Shown here one piece after another: positions 1 through 5,669 of a stretch of 5,915 nucleotides of DNA. A model generated the notes under the pieces. It was given only the letters and a program-made list of their open reading frames with translations. It was not told the origin of the DNA and did no database searches. This stretch comes from Coriobacteriia bacterium (GTDB lineage Bacteria > Actinomycetota > Coriobacteriia > Anaerosomatales > SLCP01). Every line of letters starts with the position of its first letter. The first letter of the stretch is position 1. Position numbers and translations under genes: made by a program. The DNA is taken from contig SLCP01000014.1 of the NCBI GenBank assembly GCA_007125735.1, positions 1 to 5,915 on the forward strand. The letters run 5' to 3'.

Positions 1-650
1 TCGAAGAAGTCGCCGGCATCGAGCTCGTCTTCCGCAGCGGGTTCGACTGGCTCGGCAGGCTCAGCGGGCTGCGCCGCCTCTTCAGCGTCCGCGGCCTCTG
101 CGGCCGGCTCGGGCTCTGCGTCCGGCTCGGCGGGCTCCTCGACGGGCTCCTCGGCGGACTCCTCCGTAGGCTCCTCCGCGGGCTCCTCGGCGGGCTCCTC
201 GGCCGCGCCGCCCGGGTAGTGCTGCTCGATCGCTTCGCTAACCGAGGCGGCATCGGCGAGTACGGCCTCGATCTCGAGCGAGAGGTCTTCGCGCACGGTG
301 TCGAGCTTGAACACATCGAAGGGGCTCCCCACAGCCACCGTGAGCATCCCCTCGATCTCGAAGAGCGGCAAGACGTTGAGTCGGTGGGCGAGCGCGGGCG
401 AGAGCAGCTCGAGCGCCTCGTCATCGGGCGCGTAGCTCGCCAGGTCGACCCGCGGGATGCCGAGTCCGTATTCGAGCATCGTGTAGAGGTCGGTCTCCTC
501 GACCAGCCCGCGTTCCGCGAGGATCTCACCCGCCGAGACGCCGCGCTCCTCGGCAGCCGTCTCGAGCGAGGCGGACTGCTCGGCGGTCACCAGACCAGCC
601 TCCACGAGCGCCTCGAGTATGCGTGCGGTGATCGTGCCCGTCTCGCCCAT
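1..650 (-). CDS. MshEN-domain (type II/IV secretion ATPase N-terminal-like) protein, partial
   Basis: The open frame begins at ATG 650 and runs off the left edge, with 216 residues visible. Residues about 8-145 match the MshEN / GspE-PilB N-terminal fold. Two helical repeats (10-33 and 39-62, with the usual 5-residue spacer) are followed by an alpha/beta half, seen as ALAHRLNVLPLF (86-97), LTVAVGSPFDVFKLD (103-117) and AIEQHY (140-145). In characterised members this domain binds cyclic di-GMP. Here the repeats are degenerate: RIL replaces RLG in the first, SAG in the second, and both closing glutamines are absent, so tight binding is doubtful. An acidic Glu/Pro/Ala linker (about 149-205) follows, built from six EEPx repeats. 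Known PilB proteins do not have this linker here, so a stand-alone regulator is as likely as a pilus ATPase; the missing C-terminus would decide. The start lies 14 nt after the CheY-like gene's stop behind a G-rich stretch, suggesting cotranscription. Confidence 0.85.
   Translation of the reverse strand, partial: MGETGTITARILEALVEAGLVTAEQSASLETAAEERGVSAGEILAERGLVEETDLYTMLEYGLGIPRVDLASYAPDDEALELLSPALAHRLNVLPLFEIEGMLTVAVGSPFDVFKLDTVREDLSLEIEAVLADAASVSEAIEQHYPGGAAEEPAEEPAEEPTEESAEEPVEEPAEPDAEPEPAAEAADAEEAAQPAEPAEPVEPAAEDELDAGDFF
133..204 (-). repeat. Six-unit 12-bp tandem repeat coding an EEPx linker
   Basis: Six consecutive 12-bp units (133-144, 145-156, 157-168, 169-180, 181-192, 193-204) share the plus-strand form GGCTCCTCGGCG with one to four changes per unit. 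On the coding strand they read in frame as EEPA, EEPA, EEPT, EESA, EEPV and EEPA in the linker of the MshEN protein. Because the unit is a multiple of three, copy-number slippage would change linker length without breaking the frame. Confidence 0.85.
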
Positions 651-664
651 CCCCCAGCGCCCCT

Positions 665-1045
665 CTAGCCCTGCGCCTTGGCGAGTTCCTCGGACACGGC
701 CGAAAGCAGCCGCTCGGGCTCCACCGGCTTGGTGAGGTACTGATTCGCGCCGGTGCGGATACCTGTCGCCATCGCCTGCTCCTCGGTCTTGGCCGTGAGC
801 ATGATGATCGGGATCGACTTGTACTTCTGGTCGAACTTGAGCAGGCGGCACACCCGGTAACCGTCGAGCTTAGGCAGCATGACGTCGAGCAGGATGAGAT
901 CGGGCATCTCGGCCCGTGCGGTCTCGAGGGCCTCAGCCCCGTCTACCGCGGTGATGACATCGTAGCCGCCGGCCTCGAGGATCGCCTTGATCATCTCGAG
1001 AATGGTCGGGCTGTCATCCACCGCGAGGATTCGCGCGTTCGCCAT
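665..1045 (-). CDS. Single-domain CheY-like response regulator
   Basis: This 126-residue protein is one complete receiver domain with no output domain. It has the acidic pair D10/D11, the phosphoacceptor D54 (in LILLDVMLP), the switch residue T84 (IIMLTAK), aromatic Y103 and the invariant K106 followed by P107. All residues needed for phosphotransfer and Mg2+ binding are therefore present. Such proteins act by phosphorylation-dependent binding to a partner; the PilG/PilH type does so in pilus chemosensory systems. The start is ATG 1045 with a GGAGG about nine bases upstream, in a 38-nt gap after cheR. The MshEN gene follows after 14 nt. Its position between a methyltransferase and an MshEN protein suggests it relays a chemosensory signal to a pilus motor or adaptor. 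The cognate histidine kinase is not in this window. Confidence 0.95.
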   Translation of the reverse strand: MANARILAVDDSPTILEMIKAILEAGGYDVITAVDGAEALETARAEMPDLILLDVMLPKLDGYRVCRLLKFDQKYKSIPIIMLTAKTEEQAMATGIRTGANQYLTKPVEPERLLSAVSEELAKAQG

Positions 1046-1083
1046 TCCTGACTCCCTCCAACGACATGCCGCCCTACCAGTGT

Positions 1084-2667
1084 TTATCGCCAGCGGCGGC
1101 GGTCCCCTTTAGCCGCGTCTACCGCCTTTCGACACTCTAGCAGACTGCGCTCGCACGTCTTAGCGAGAAGATCGGGCCGGAATCCGCCGAGGAACACGCT
1201 CCACGGACCCTCCGGATTGCGGTAGATAGCGGCGAGCGCGTTCTCGTACTCGCGTGCCGCATCCTCTACCGCGCCACGGGCCCGATAGAGGTTGCCGAGG
1301 TTGAGGTGAGCGAGCACGAAATCGGAATCGGTGTAGATCGTGCGCTTGAACTCGAACATCGCCTCGTCGAGACGGTCGGTGCGCAGGTAGATGAGGCCGA
1401 GCACGTAGCGGGCCGAGGCGAGCAGCGGGTCGATGCCGAGCGCGCGGTTGCTCTCGTCGAGCGCGGACTCGAAGTCGCCGGTGTCGGCGTGCGCGAACGC
1501 GGCGAGCAAGTACGCCTCGGCCTTCGAGGAGTCGGTCTCGAGCACCTGCGTGGCGAGCGCGAGCGCATCCGAGGTGCGGCCCTCAGCCGACGCCTCGCGC
1601 GCACGAGCGAGCAGCTCGTCGACGGCGGCGGGGTCGGTCGCGGGCGCGGTCTCTGCCGCTGCAGCCGGGGCGGGGCGCGGCTCCGGCGCGGGCTCGGGAA
1701 CCGCAGGTGCGGACTCGAACACCGACCGGACGGGCACCGGCGGCTCCGGGCGCGCGGGGCGGGCGGTCTCACGCTTGCGCGCCTCGACTCTCTCGGCGAA
1801 CGAGACCGTCGGACGCGGTGCGGCCTTGCGGTAGAGGAATACGCCACCTATCTCCACCGGCTCGAACTTGTCGGTGATGCTCGTGAGCGTCTCCGAGTGG
1901 CCGATGAAGAGATACCCACCGGGATTGAGACTCTGGTAGAAGTTCTCCACCACGCGGCGCGTGGACTCGAGCCGGAAGTAGATCGTGACGTTGCGGCAGA
2001 AGATGATGTCCCAGTTGCCCATCAGCGCAAGCGGGTACGGCTCCTTGATGAGGTTGTGGTAGCTGAAGTCGACGAGCCGGCGCACCGTCTGGCGGACCCG
2101 GTACCCCTCGGCCGTCAGCTCGAAGAAGCGCGACAGCACGTCGTGCGAGAGGTTCGCGACCGCGCGCGCGGGATAGATCGCCTGCTGAGCACGGGCGAGC
2201 GCGCTCGAAGACACATCGGTGCCGAGTATCTCGGGCGCGTAGCCGAGCCCCTCGATCCCGGAGTCGATGAGCGACATGCCGATGGTGTAGGGCTCCTCGC
2301 CCGTCGAACATCCCGCCGACCACACGCGAAACGTCGACGAGTCCGAGCCCTTGCGCTCGAGGATCTCCGGGATGACCGCCGAGCGCATCGCGTCGAACTG
2401 CGCGGGGAAGCGGAAGAAGCTCGTCTCGTTGATGGTGACGAGGTTCATCAGTTCGCGGAACTCGCCCTCATCGGCCGTGAGCACCTTGAAGTAGTCGCTC
2501 AACGAGTCGAGCCCGAACCGCGTCGCCCGCGTGATGAGCGAGATGCGCAGCGAATCGAACTTGGCCTGCTCGAGGAAGATGCCGCTGTGCTCGTGGATGT
2601 AATCGCGGAAGAGCTGGAACTCTTCCTCGGAGAGGTCTTTGGGGAGCATCGGGTCGGGTGTGGTCAT
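1084..2667 (-). CDS. cheR: CheR-family chemoreceptor glutamate methyltransferase with C-terminal TPRs
   Basis: This 527-residue protein uses S-adenosylmethionine to methylate glutamates on chemoreceptors in adaptation. Residues about 13-66 form the helical CheR N-domain. Residues about 78-282 form the methyltransferase domain, with TINETSFFR (78-86), the glycine-rich SAM loop SAGCSTGEEPYT (117-128), the acidic SAM contact in LGTDVS (D151), DIIFCRNVTIYF (220-231) and LNPGGYLFIGHSE (247-259). A Pro/Ala/Glu-rich linker spans about 283-345. About four tetratricopeptide repeats fill 350-483, for example LNLGNLYRARGAVEDA (455-470). The fusion resembles FrzF and WspC, whose repeats mediate protein contacts, and is roughly twice the length of E. 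coli CheR. The ATG lies 6 nt after the DUF4388 stop, with GGAG/AGGA upstream overlapping that stop, so coupling is likely. The alternative Met7 lacks a ribosome site. No receptor gene is visible. Confidence 0.95.
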   Translation of the reverse strand: MTTPDPMLPKDLSEEEFQLFRDYIHEHSGIFLEQAKFDSLRISLITRATRFGLDSLSDYFKVLTADEGEFRELMNLVTINETSFFRFPAQFDAMRSAVIPEILERKGSDSSTFRVWSAGCSTGEEPYTIGMSLIDSGIEGLGYAPEILGTDVSSSALARAQQAIYPARAVANLSHDVLSRFFELTAEGYRVRQTVRRLVDFSYHNLIKEPYPLALMGNWDIIFCRNVTIYFRLESTRRVVENFYQSLNPGGYLFIGHSETLTSITDKFEPVEIGGVFLYRKAAPRPTVSFAERVEARKRETARPARPEPPVPVRSVFESAPAVPEPAPEPRPAPAAAAETAPATDPAAVDELLARAREASAEGRTSDALALATQVLETDSSKAEAYLLAAFAHADTGDFESALDESNRALGIDPLLASARYVLGLIYLRTDRLDEAMFEFKRTIYTDSDFVLAHLNLGNLYRARGAVEDAAREYENALAAIYRNPEGPWSVFLGGFRPDLLAKTCERSLLECRKAVDAAKGDRRRWR

Positions 2668-2673
2668 GGGATC

Positions 2674-3423
2674 CTACTCCGAGGCGGCCACCTCGTCCGG
2701 GGCACCGATCTTCTCGATGAGCCCGGCCGAGAACATCCCGTAGAGGATCTTTGCGGTCTCGAAATCGTTGTAGCCGGTGAGCTCGGTAAGCTCTTGCACG
2801 GAGCGTCCACCGTGCAGGAAGCACAGGAGCATCCACTCCTTGGGCTTCAGGTGGATCTCGATCGACTTCTCGCCGGGCGCAGCGGCCATGACGAACCGCG
2901 TGTCGAGCGCGGGGATGCGCTCGCGGATACGGTTCCACATCTCGAGCCGGCGCGCCGACTCCATGATGATGTTCTCCACCGACACCGAGATGCCGATGTC
3001 TTCTTGCTCGCAGGTGTCCTCGGCCTCGAAGCGCAGGTCGCCCTCTTCCCAGCGGAACAGGTCGAAGAGCGTGTCGTTGATCTGTTCCTGGATGAAGTTC
3101 TCGAGCACCTTGCCGTCGAGGTAGCCCTCGTCGACGAGGATCTGCCCGAGCCGCCTGCCTGCCTTCTCCTTCTTCTGGATCTTCTGCAGGCCGAGCGCCT
3201 GGCGCAGCTGCTTCTCGGAGATGACGCCGGCCTTCACGAGTCGCTTGCCGAGGGACTCGCGGTTGTAATTCGACGACGCGAAGAACACGCGGCCCTTCTT
3301 GAAGCACACGCGTCCCTCGGCGTCAGAACGGGTCATGTAGAGCGTGCCCGTTTTCGAGCCTGAAGACAGGAGCCGGAACATGTCGGCGAGTGAGAAGTCT
3401 TTGAGGTTACCCTCGAGCGCCAC
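2674..3423 (-). CDS. DUF4388 (PATAN) domain protein with MshEN-like tandem motifs
   Basis: I start this at GTG 3423, giving 249 residues. The protein then begins VALEGNLKDFSLADMFRLL, the standard DUF4388 opening, and a GGAGG lies seven bases upstream. An ATG at 3441 and the frame up to 3543 lack any ribosome site. KTGTLYM (24-30) and KKGRVFFAS (42-50) are the two PATAN half-signatures. DUF4388/PATAN is a signalling domain with a known alpha-helical insertion; cyanobacterial PatA and PixE carry it, and PixE is reported to bind the pilus motor PilB1. Here the insertion (57-114) contains two MshEN-type motifs: SLG-LV-GVI-L-L-Q (57-80) and RLG-LV-GYL-L-I-Q (91-114). FRWEEGDLRFE (123-133) returns to the PATAN strand. 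Residues about 195-240 (PKEWMLLCFL..SVQELTELTGYNDFETAKILYGM) look like a winged-helix module. It is the first gene of the four-gene unit. Confidence 0.9.
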   Translation of the reverse strand: MALEGNLKDFSLADMFRLLSSGSKTGTLYMTRSDAEGRVCFKKGRVFFASSNYNRESLGKRLVKAGVISEKQLRQALGLQKIQKKEKAGRRLGQILVDEGYLDGKVLENFIQEQINDTLFDLFRWEEGDLRFEAEDTCEQEDIGISVSVENIIMESARRLEMWNRIRERIPALDTRFVMAAAPGEKSIEIHLKPKEWMLLCFLHGGRSVQELTELTGYNDFETAKILYGMFSAGLIEKIGAPDEVAASE

Positions 3424-3430
3424 GAAACAT

Positions 3431-3435
3431 CCTCC
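3431..3435 (-). promoter_or_regulatory. Ribosome binding site fixing the DUF4388 GTG start
   Basis: GGAGG, within GGGGAGGA, lies seven bases upstream of GTG 3423 on the minus strand. It would fall inside the coding sequence if the upstream ATG at 3441 were used. It therefore supports the GTG start, where the recognisable domain begins. Confidence 0.75.
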
Positions 3436-3489
3436 CCGCATCGAGCCGACTGATGAGGTGCACCTGGCCACGACGGGCGCGAACAGGCA

Positions 3490-3510
3490 CGGCGCACCCG
3501 ACGTGCGCCG
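3490..3510 (-). other. Stem-loop at the start of the DUF4388 leader
   Basis: A perfect 8-bp stem (3503-3510 with 3490-3497; arm CGGCGCAC on the minus strand) encloses a 5-nt loop. It sits just downstream of the predicted -10 box, so it would form at or near the 5' end of the transcript. No T-run follows, so I do not call it a terminator for the upstream gene. It could be a leader structure or a protein-binding dyad; function unknown. Confidence 0.5.
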
Positions 3511-3515
3511 CGTCA

Positions 3516-3543
3516 ATCGTAGCACGGTGCCGTGAGCGGGCAA
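3516..3543 (-). promoter_or_regulatory. Predicted sigma70-type promoter of the DUF4388-cheR-cheY-MshEN unit
   Basis: On the minus strand, TTGCCC (3543-3538) and TACGAT (3521-3516) are separated by 16 nt. The -10 box matches the TAnnAT core and the -35 box matches TTGACA at four of six positions. It lies in the 154-nt gap upstream of the DUF4388 gene and would give a leader of roughly 85 nt. A dyad, CACGG-2nt-CCGTG (3523-3534), falls in the spacer and could be an operator. The call rests on spacing and position only. Confidence 0.5.
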
Positions 3544-3577
3544 AGGTGGAGGCGGGTGTCGGGCGTCCTCGGCGGGG

Positions 3578-4048
3578 CTACTTCCCCCGCTTCGCGTCGA
3601 GCGAGTCGATGTCGAGCGCGAGCGCGGTGAACCCGCCGAGGCGCGTCTCGAGCTCCCAGCTGCGCGAGGACCAGTACGCGGCCGGCTCGTCCTCGAGATG
3701 GTTCACGAGGGTGTGGATCGCGTGCCGCTTCTCCTCGGCATCATCGATGACGCGCATCGTCCCCCGAAGCACGACCGACTCGAACGGGTGCTCGCACTCG
3801 CCGGTCGTGTAGCCACCGTCGATCACGACGGTCGCGCACGCACGGGGGTTCTCGGCGATGATGTCGAGTTTCATGCCCTCGTGGGCGACGTGGAAGTAGA
3901 GACGCCGCGCGGCATCGTCGAAGCCGTAGCTGAGCGTGACGACGTAGGGCTCGCCTTCGTGCGCGAGGCCGATCGTGACGTAGCGGCCCGTGCGCAGGAT
4001 GCGATCGACCTCGAGCGGGTCGGTGATGCGGCGGTCGGTCCGGCGCAT
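3578..4048 (-). CDS. Nim-like pyridoxamine-5'-phosphate-oxidase-fold flavin protein
   Basis: From ATG 4048 this gives 156 residues starting MRRTDRRITD, the usual opening of the Pyridox_ox_2 / NimA-like family; the open frame reaches farther upstream but only through the preceding gene. The split-barrel FMN-binding fold is indicated by ILRTGRYVTIGLAHEGEPYVVTLSYGF (17-43), LYFHVAHEGMKLDII (50-64, with the conserved His53 and Lys60), ACATVVIDG (70-78) and SVVLRGTMRVIDDAEEK (91-107). NimA relatives reduce or bind 5-nitroimidazoles, but many members have unknown substrates, so resistance should not be assumed. The start lies 22 nt after the URO-D-family stop with no clear Shine-Dalgarno, so translation may depend on coupling. 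A 154-nt gap with no obvious terminator follows. Confidence 0.88.
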   Translation of the reverse strand: MRRTDRRITDPLEVDRILRTGRYVTIGLAHEGEPYVVTLSYGFDDAARRLYFHVAHEGMKLDIIAENPRACATVVIDGGYTTGECEHPFESVVLRGTMRVIDDAEEKRHAIHTLVNHLEDEPAAYWSSRSWELETRLGGFTALALDIDSLDAKRGK

Positions 4049-4070
4049 GTGGTGCGGAGGCCGCGTCACG

Positions 4071-4973
4071 TCACGCCCCGCCCGGGCCCCGGTCGCGGGA
4101 CGCCTGGAGCGCCGAGATGAGCGCCGCGAGCTCGGGACCGGTAGCGACGCTGCCGTCGTCGGAGACGAGGAGGCCGCCTGCGGCAGCCGCCACAGCGGCC
4201 TCGACACCCGTCCGGATGGCGACCGGTCCGCCGGAGCGTATCGCAGAGCCGTGGATGCCGCCGAGCACGGTGAGCCCGTGGCGACGGGCCTCGGCAAGCA
4301 GCGCCTCGAACGCGCGTGCCTCGAGCCCGCCGGGGTGGACGGCATCGAAGCCCGCACGGGTTGCGGCGCGGAGGTCCGGGCGGATGTCGCCGTCGGAGTG
4401 CCACACCGCGGCGAGGCCCGCGTCGTGGGCTGCCGAGGCGATGCGGCCGAGCCTCGGCATGAGGTCGCCGATCACGTAGTCCGGGGCGACGAGGGGGCCG
4501 GTCGCGCCGGCGACGTCCTCGGCGACGACGACCGCGAAAGCTCCCCACTCGGCGGCCGTCTTCGTGTCGGCGATCGTGGCGTTGGTCGCAGCGTCGAGGC
4601 GGGACGCGAAGTCGCGCTCGCCGGTGAGCGTTGCGCGCAGGGTAGGCGCCCAGCCGTCCTGCTCGGCGATCGACGTGAGCGGCCCGCGGACGACCACGAA
4701 CGGCGCAGTCCCGCACGAGGCGATGTCGCGCACGGTCGTCTCGGCGGCGGGCTCCCACACAGGCACGAACGCGAAGTCGGGCGCGAGCCGACTGCAAACC
4801 GCGACTGCGAGGGGCGTGTGTGCGTCGGCCTCGCTGCCCCAGAGCAGGGACGCGGTCGCGACCTCGGGCAGGAACGTGACGCCCACGCTCACGATGCCCG
4901 ACTCGCCGCCAAGCACGGCATGGAGCCGGTCGCGTGCTCCTGTGTCGCCGGTCACGCCTGGATCCTCGGCCAC
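4071..4973 (-). CDS. Uroporphyrinogen decarboxylase (URO-D) superfamily protein
   Basis: From GTG 4973 this gives 300 residues. The URO-D/MtaA-like TIM barrel is suggested by PFVVVRGPLTSIAEQ (91-105), WGAFAVVVAEDVAG (143-156), DYVIGDLMPRLGRI (165-178), GLAAVWHSDGDIRP (186-199), AGFDAVHPGG (207-216), GLTVLGGI (233-240) and TGVEAAVAAAAGGLLVS (255-271). HSDGDI is the form seen in URO-D-family methyltransferase-like proteins. The N-terminal arginine-rich substrate motif of true HemE is absent and the protein is shorter than the usual 340-360 residues, so haem synthesis is unlikely. A corrinoid or thiol methyl-transfer role is possible, but no clear zinc-binding Cys set is visible. The start is set by AGGAGG eight bases upstream; the longer open frame (to 5558) only shadows the COG2426 gene. 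The COG2426 and Nim-like genes flank it at 23 and 22 nt. Confidence 0.75.
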   Translation of the reverse strand: MAEDPGVTGDTGARDRLHAVLGGESGIVSVGVTFLPEVATASLLWGSEADAHTPLAVAVCSRLAPDFAFVPVWEPAAETTVRDIASCGTAPFVVVRGPLTSIAEQDGWAPTLRATLTGERDFASRLDAATNATIADTKTAAEWGAFAVVVAEDVAGATGPLVAPDYVIGDLMPRLGRIASAAHDAGLAAVWHSDGDIRPDLRAATRAGFDAVHPGGLEARAFEALLAEARRHGLTVLGGIHGSAIRSGGPVAIRTGVEAAVAAAAGGLLVSDDGSVATGPELAALISALQASRDRGPGGA

Positions 4974-4980
4974 GCCGTCA

Positions 4981-4986
4981 CCTCCT
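4981..4986 (-). promoter_or_regulatory. Ribosome binding site fixing the URO-D-family GTG start
   Basis: A consensus AGGAGG (4986-4981, minus strand) lies seven bases before GTG 4973, in the 23-nt gap after the COG2426 stop. No other in-frame start after that stop has a comparable site. Confidence 0.8.
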
Positions 4987-4996
4987 CTGAAGGTCT

Positions 4997-5473
4997 CTAC
5001 CCGCTCGGTACGAAGGAGCGGAACAGGCCGATCCCGGCCTCCGAGAGTGCCCAGACGGCGGTGAAGGCGATCATCACGCCGAGGCAGACCGCGAGGAACG
5101 CCTTGCGCCACCCCATGTCGAGCAGCCACGACGCGGCCGAGCCGGAATACGCGCCCGTGCCTGGGAGCGGGATCGACACGAATACCGCCAGGCCGAGCAG
5201 CCCGTACTTCTCGACGAGCGGGTGCGCCTTGTGGCGGATGCGCTCGAGCTTGCGGTGCACCCACGTGCCCTCGGGGATGTGCTCGTAGATCCACTCGAGG
5301 CCGAAGTACGTGGGCCAGAAGATCAGGACGTTCGTGAGAATGATGAGCGGGAAGTACGCTTGGTCGCCCTGTTGGACGGCCCACGGGACCGCGCCGCGGA
5401 GCTCGACCCACGGCACCGCCGTGAGCACGACGTACTTCAGGTATGGGGGTAGACCGGCGACGAACTCTTCCAT
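4997..5473 (-). CDS. COG2426 / PF06695 'small multidrug export' membrane protein
   Basis: This 158-residue protein starts at ATG 5473, preceded by GAAAGGGTG. Family signatures are PWVELRGAVPWAV (21-33, the E-x-RGA-x-P motif) and SIPLPGTGAYSGS (100-112). Hydrophobic segments lie at about 12-22, 40-58, 90-105 and 123-145, with a basic cytoplasmic-type stretch at 72-84 (VHRKLERIRHKAH). The family name is historical: transport of drugs is not established. Published structure prediction links PF06695 to the DedA/VTT superfamily, several members of which move lipids, so a lipid or ion transport role is an alternative. It is the first gene of the downstream three-gene cluster, followed at 23 nt by the URO-D-family gene. 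The open frame extends 25 codons upstream, but with no ribosome site and no membrane-protein character. Confidence 0.9.
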   Translation of the reverse strand: MEEFVAGLPPYLKYVVLTAVPWVELRGAVPWAVQQGDQAYFPLIILTNVLIFWPTYFGLEWIYEHIPEGTWVHRKLERIRHKAHPLVEKYGLLGLAVFVSIPLPGTGAYSGSAASWLLDMGWRKAFLAVCLGVMIAFTAVWALSEAGIGLFRSFVPSG

Positions 5474-5560
5474 CGACACCCTTTCGAGGTTCAGTTGCGT
5501 GTGCGGCGCGGGGTGAGCGTGCAGCGGGCGCGCAGGTGAGCACGACATGCCGCTCCACGG

Positions 5561-5566
5561 ATTCTA
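5561..5566 (-). promoter_or_regulatory. Possible -10 box for the COG2426 gene cluster
   Basis: TAGAAT (5566-5561, minus strand) matches the TATAAT consensus at five of six positions. It sits about 90 bases upstream of ATG 5473 and downstream of the terminator hairpin, where a promoter is expected. No convincing -35 box is seen at 16-18 nt, so the call is weak. Confidence 0.35.
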
Positions 5567-5609
5567 GCCGAGAACGGCCGCCGAGCGCAGGACGGTCACA
5601 GAAACGTCA

Positions 5610-5642
5610 CGAGCGGGACCCCCGGTGTGGGAGCCCCGCTCG
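5610..5642 (-). terminator. Rho-independent terminator hairpin after the tmRNA-like gene
   Basis: On the minus strand a 14-bp G/C-rich stem (5642-5629 pairing with 5623-5610, with two G-T wobbles) closes a 5-nt loop, ACACC. It begins 10 nt after the encoded CCA at 5653, the usual place for a terminator behind a stable RNA gene. The downstream tract is only moderately T-rich (TGACGTTTCTG), as is common in high-GC bacteria. Confidence 0.75.
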
Positions 5643-5652
5643 GCTTGTGTGC

Positions 5653-5669
5653 TGGTGGAGGCGCGGAGA
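5653..5669 (-). ncRNA. ssrA: 3' exon of tmRNA (ssrA), partial: T-stem 3' strand, acceptor and CCA
   Basis: Read on the minus strand, the 17 nt are T60, the T-stem 3' strand CTCCG (5668-5664, with the universal C61), the acceptor 3' strand CGCCTCC (5663-5657), discriminator A73 (5656) and an encoded CCA (5655-5653). GCCTCCACCA is the classic tmRNA 3' end, and A73 is required by alanyl-tRNA synthetase. No T-loop TTCRA precedes it; group I intron sequence does instead, so the gene is interrupted at T-loop position 59/60. tmRNA frees stalled ribosomes with SmpB and tags the nascent peptide. The rest of the molecule, including the acceptor 5' strand, tag frame and pseudoknots, must lie to the right of 5915. 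A tRNA with A73 is the alternative, but group I introns in tRNAs normally sit in the anticodon loop. Confidence 0.72.

Noticed and set aside
1306..3363. A 685-codon open frame on the plus strand opposite cheR and the DUF4388 gene
   Set aside because: It is an antisense shadow of high-GC coding DNA. Its Arg/Glu/Val/Leu-rich composition matches no family, and the minus strand encodes two clear domain proteins.
3490..3510. Terminator for the Nim-like gene
   Set aside because: The hairpin is 68 nt past the stop, overlaps the start of the next transcript and is not followed by a T-run.
3424..3543. N-terminal extension of the DUF4388 frame to ATG 3543
   Set aside because: It would read through the predicted promoter and the ribosome site. 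It has no domain content, and the family signature starts at GTG 3423.
4049..4357. N-terminal extension of the Nim-like protein to ATG 4357
   Set aside because: It overlaps the 3' end of the URO-D-family gene in another frame, is Arg/Ser/Pro-rich shadow sequence, and the family begins at the MRR start at 4048.
4974..5558. Extension of the URO-D-family frame to ATG 5558
   Set aside because: It lies antiphase over the COG2426 gene, and a consensus AGGAGG selects GTG 4973.
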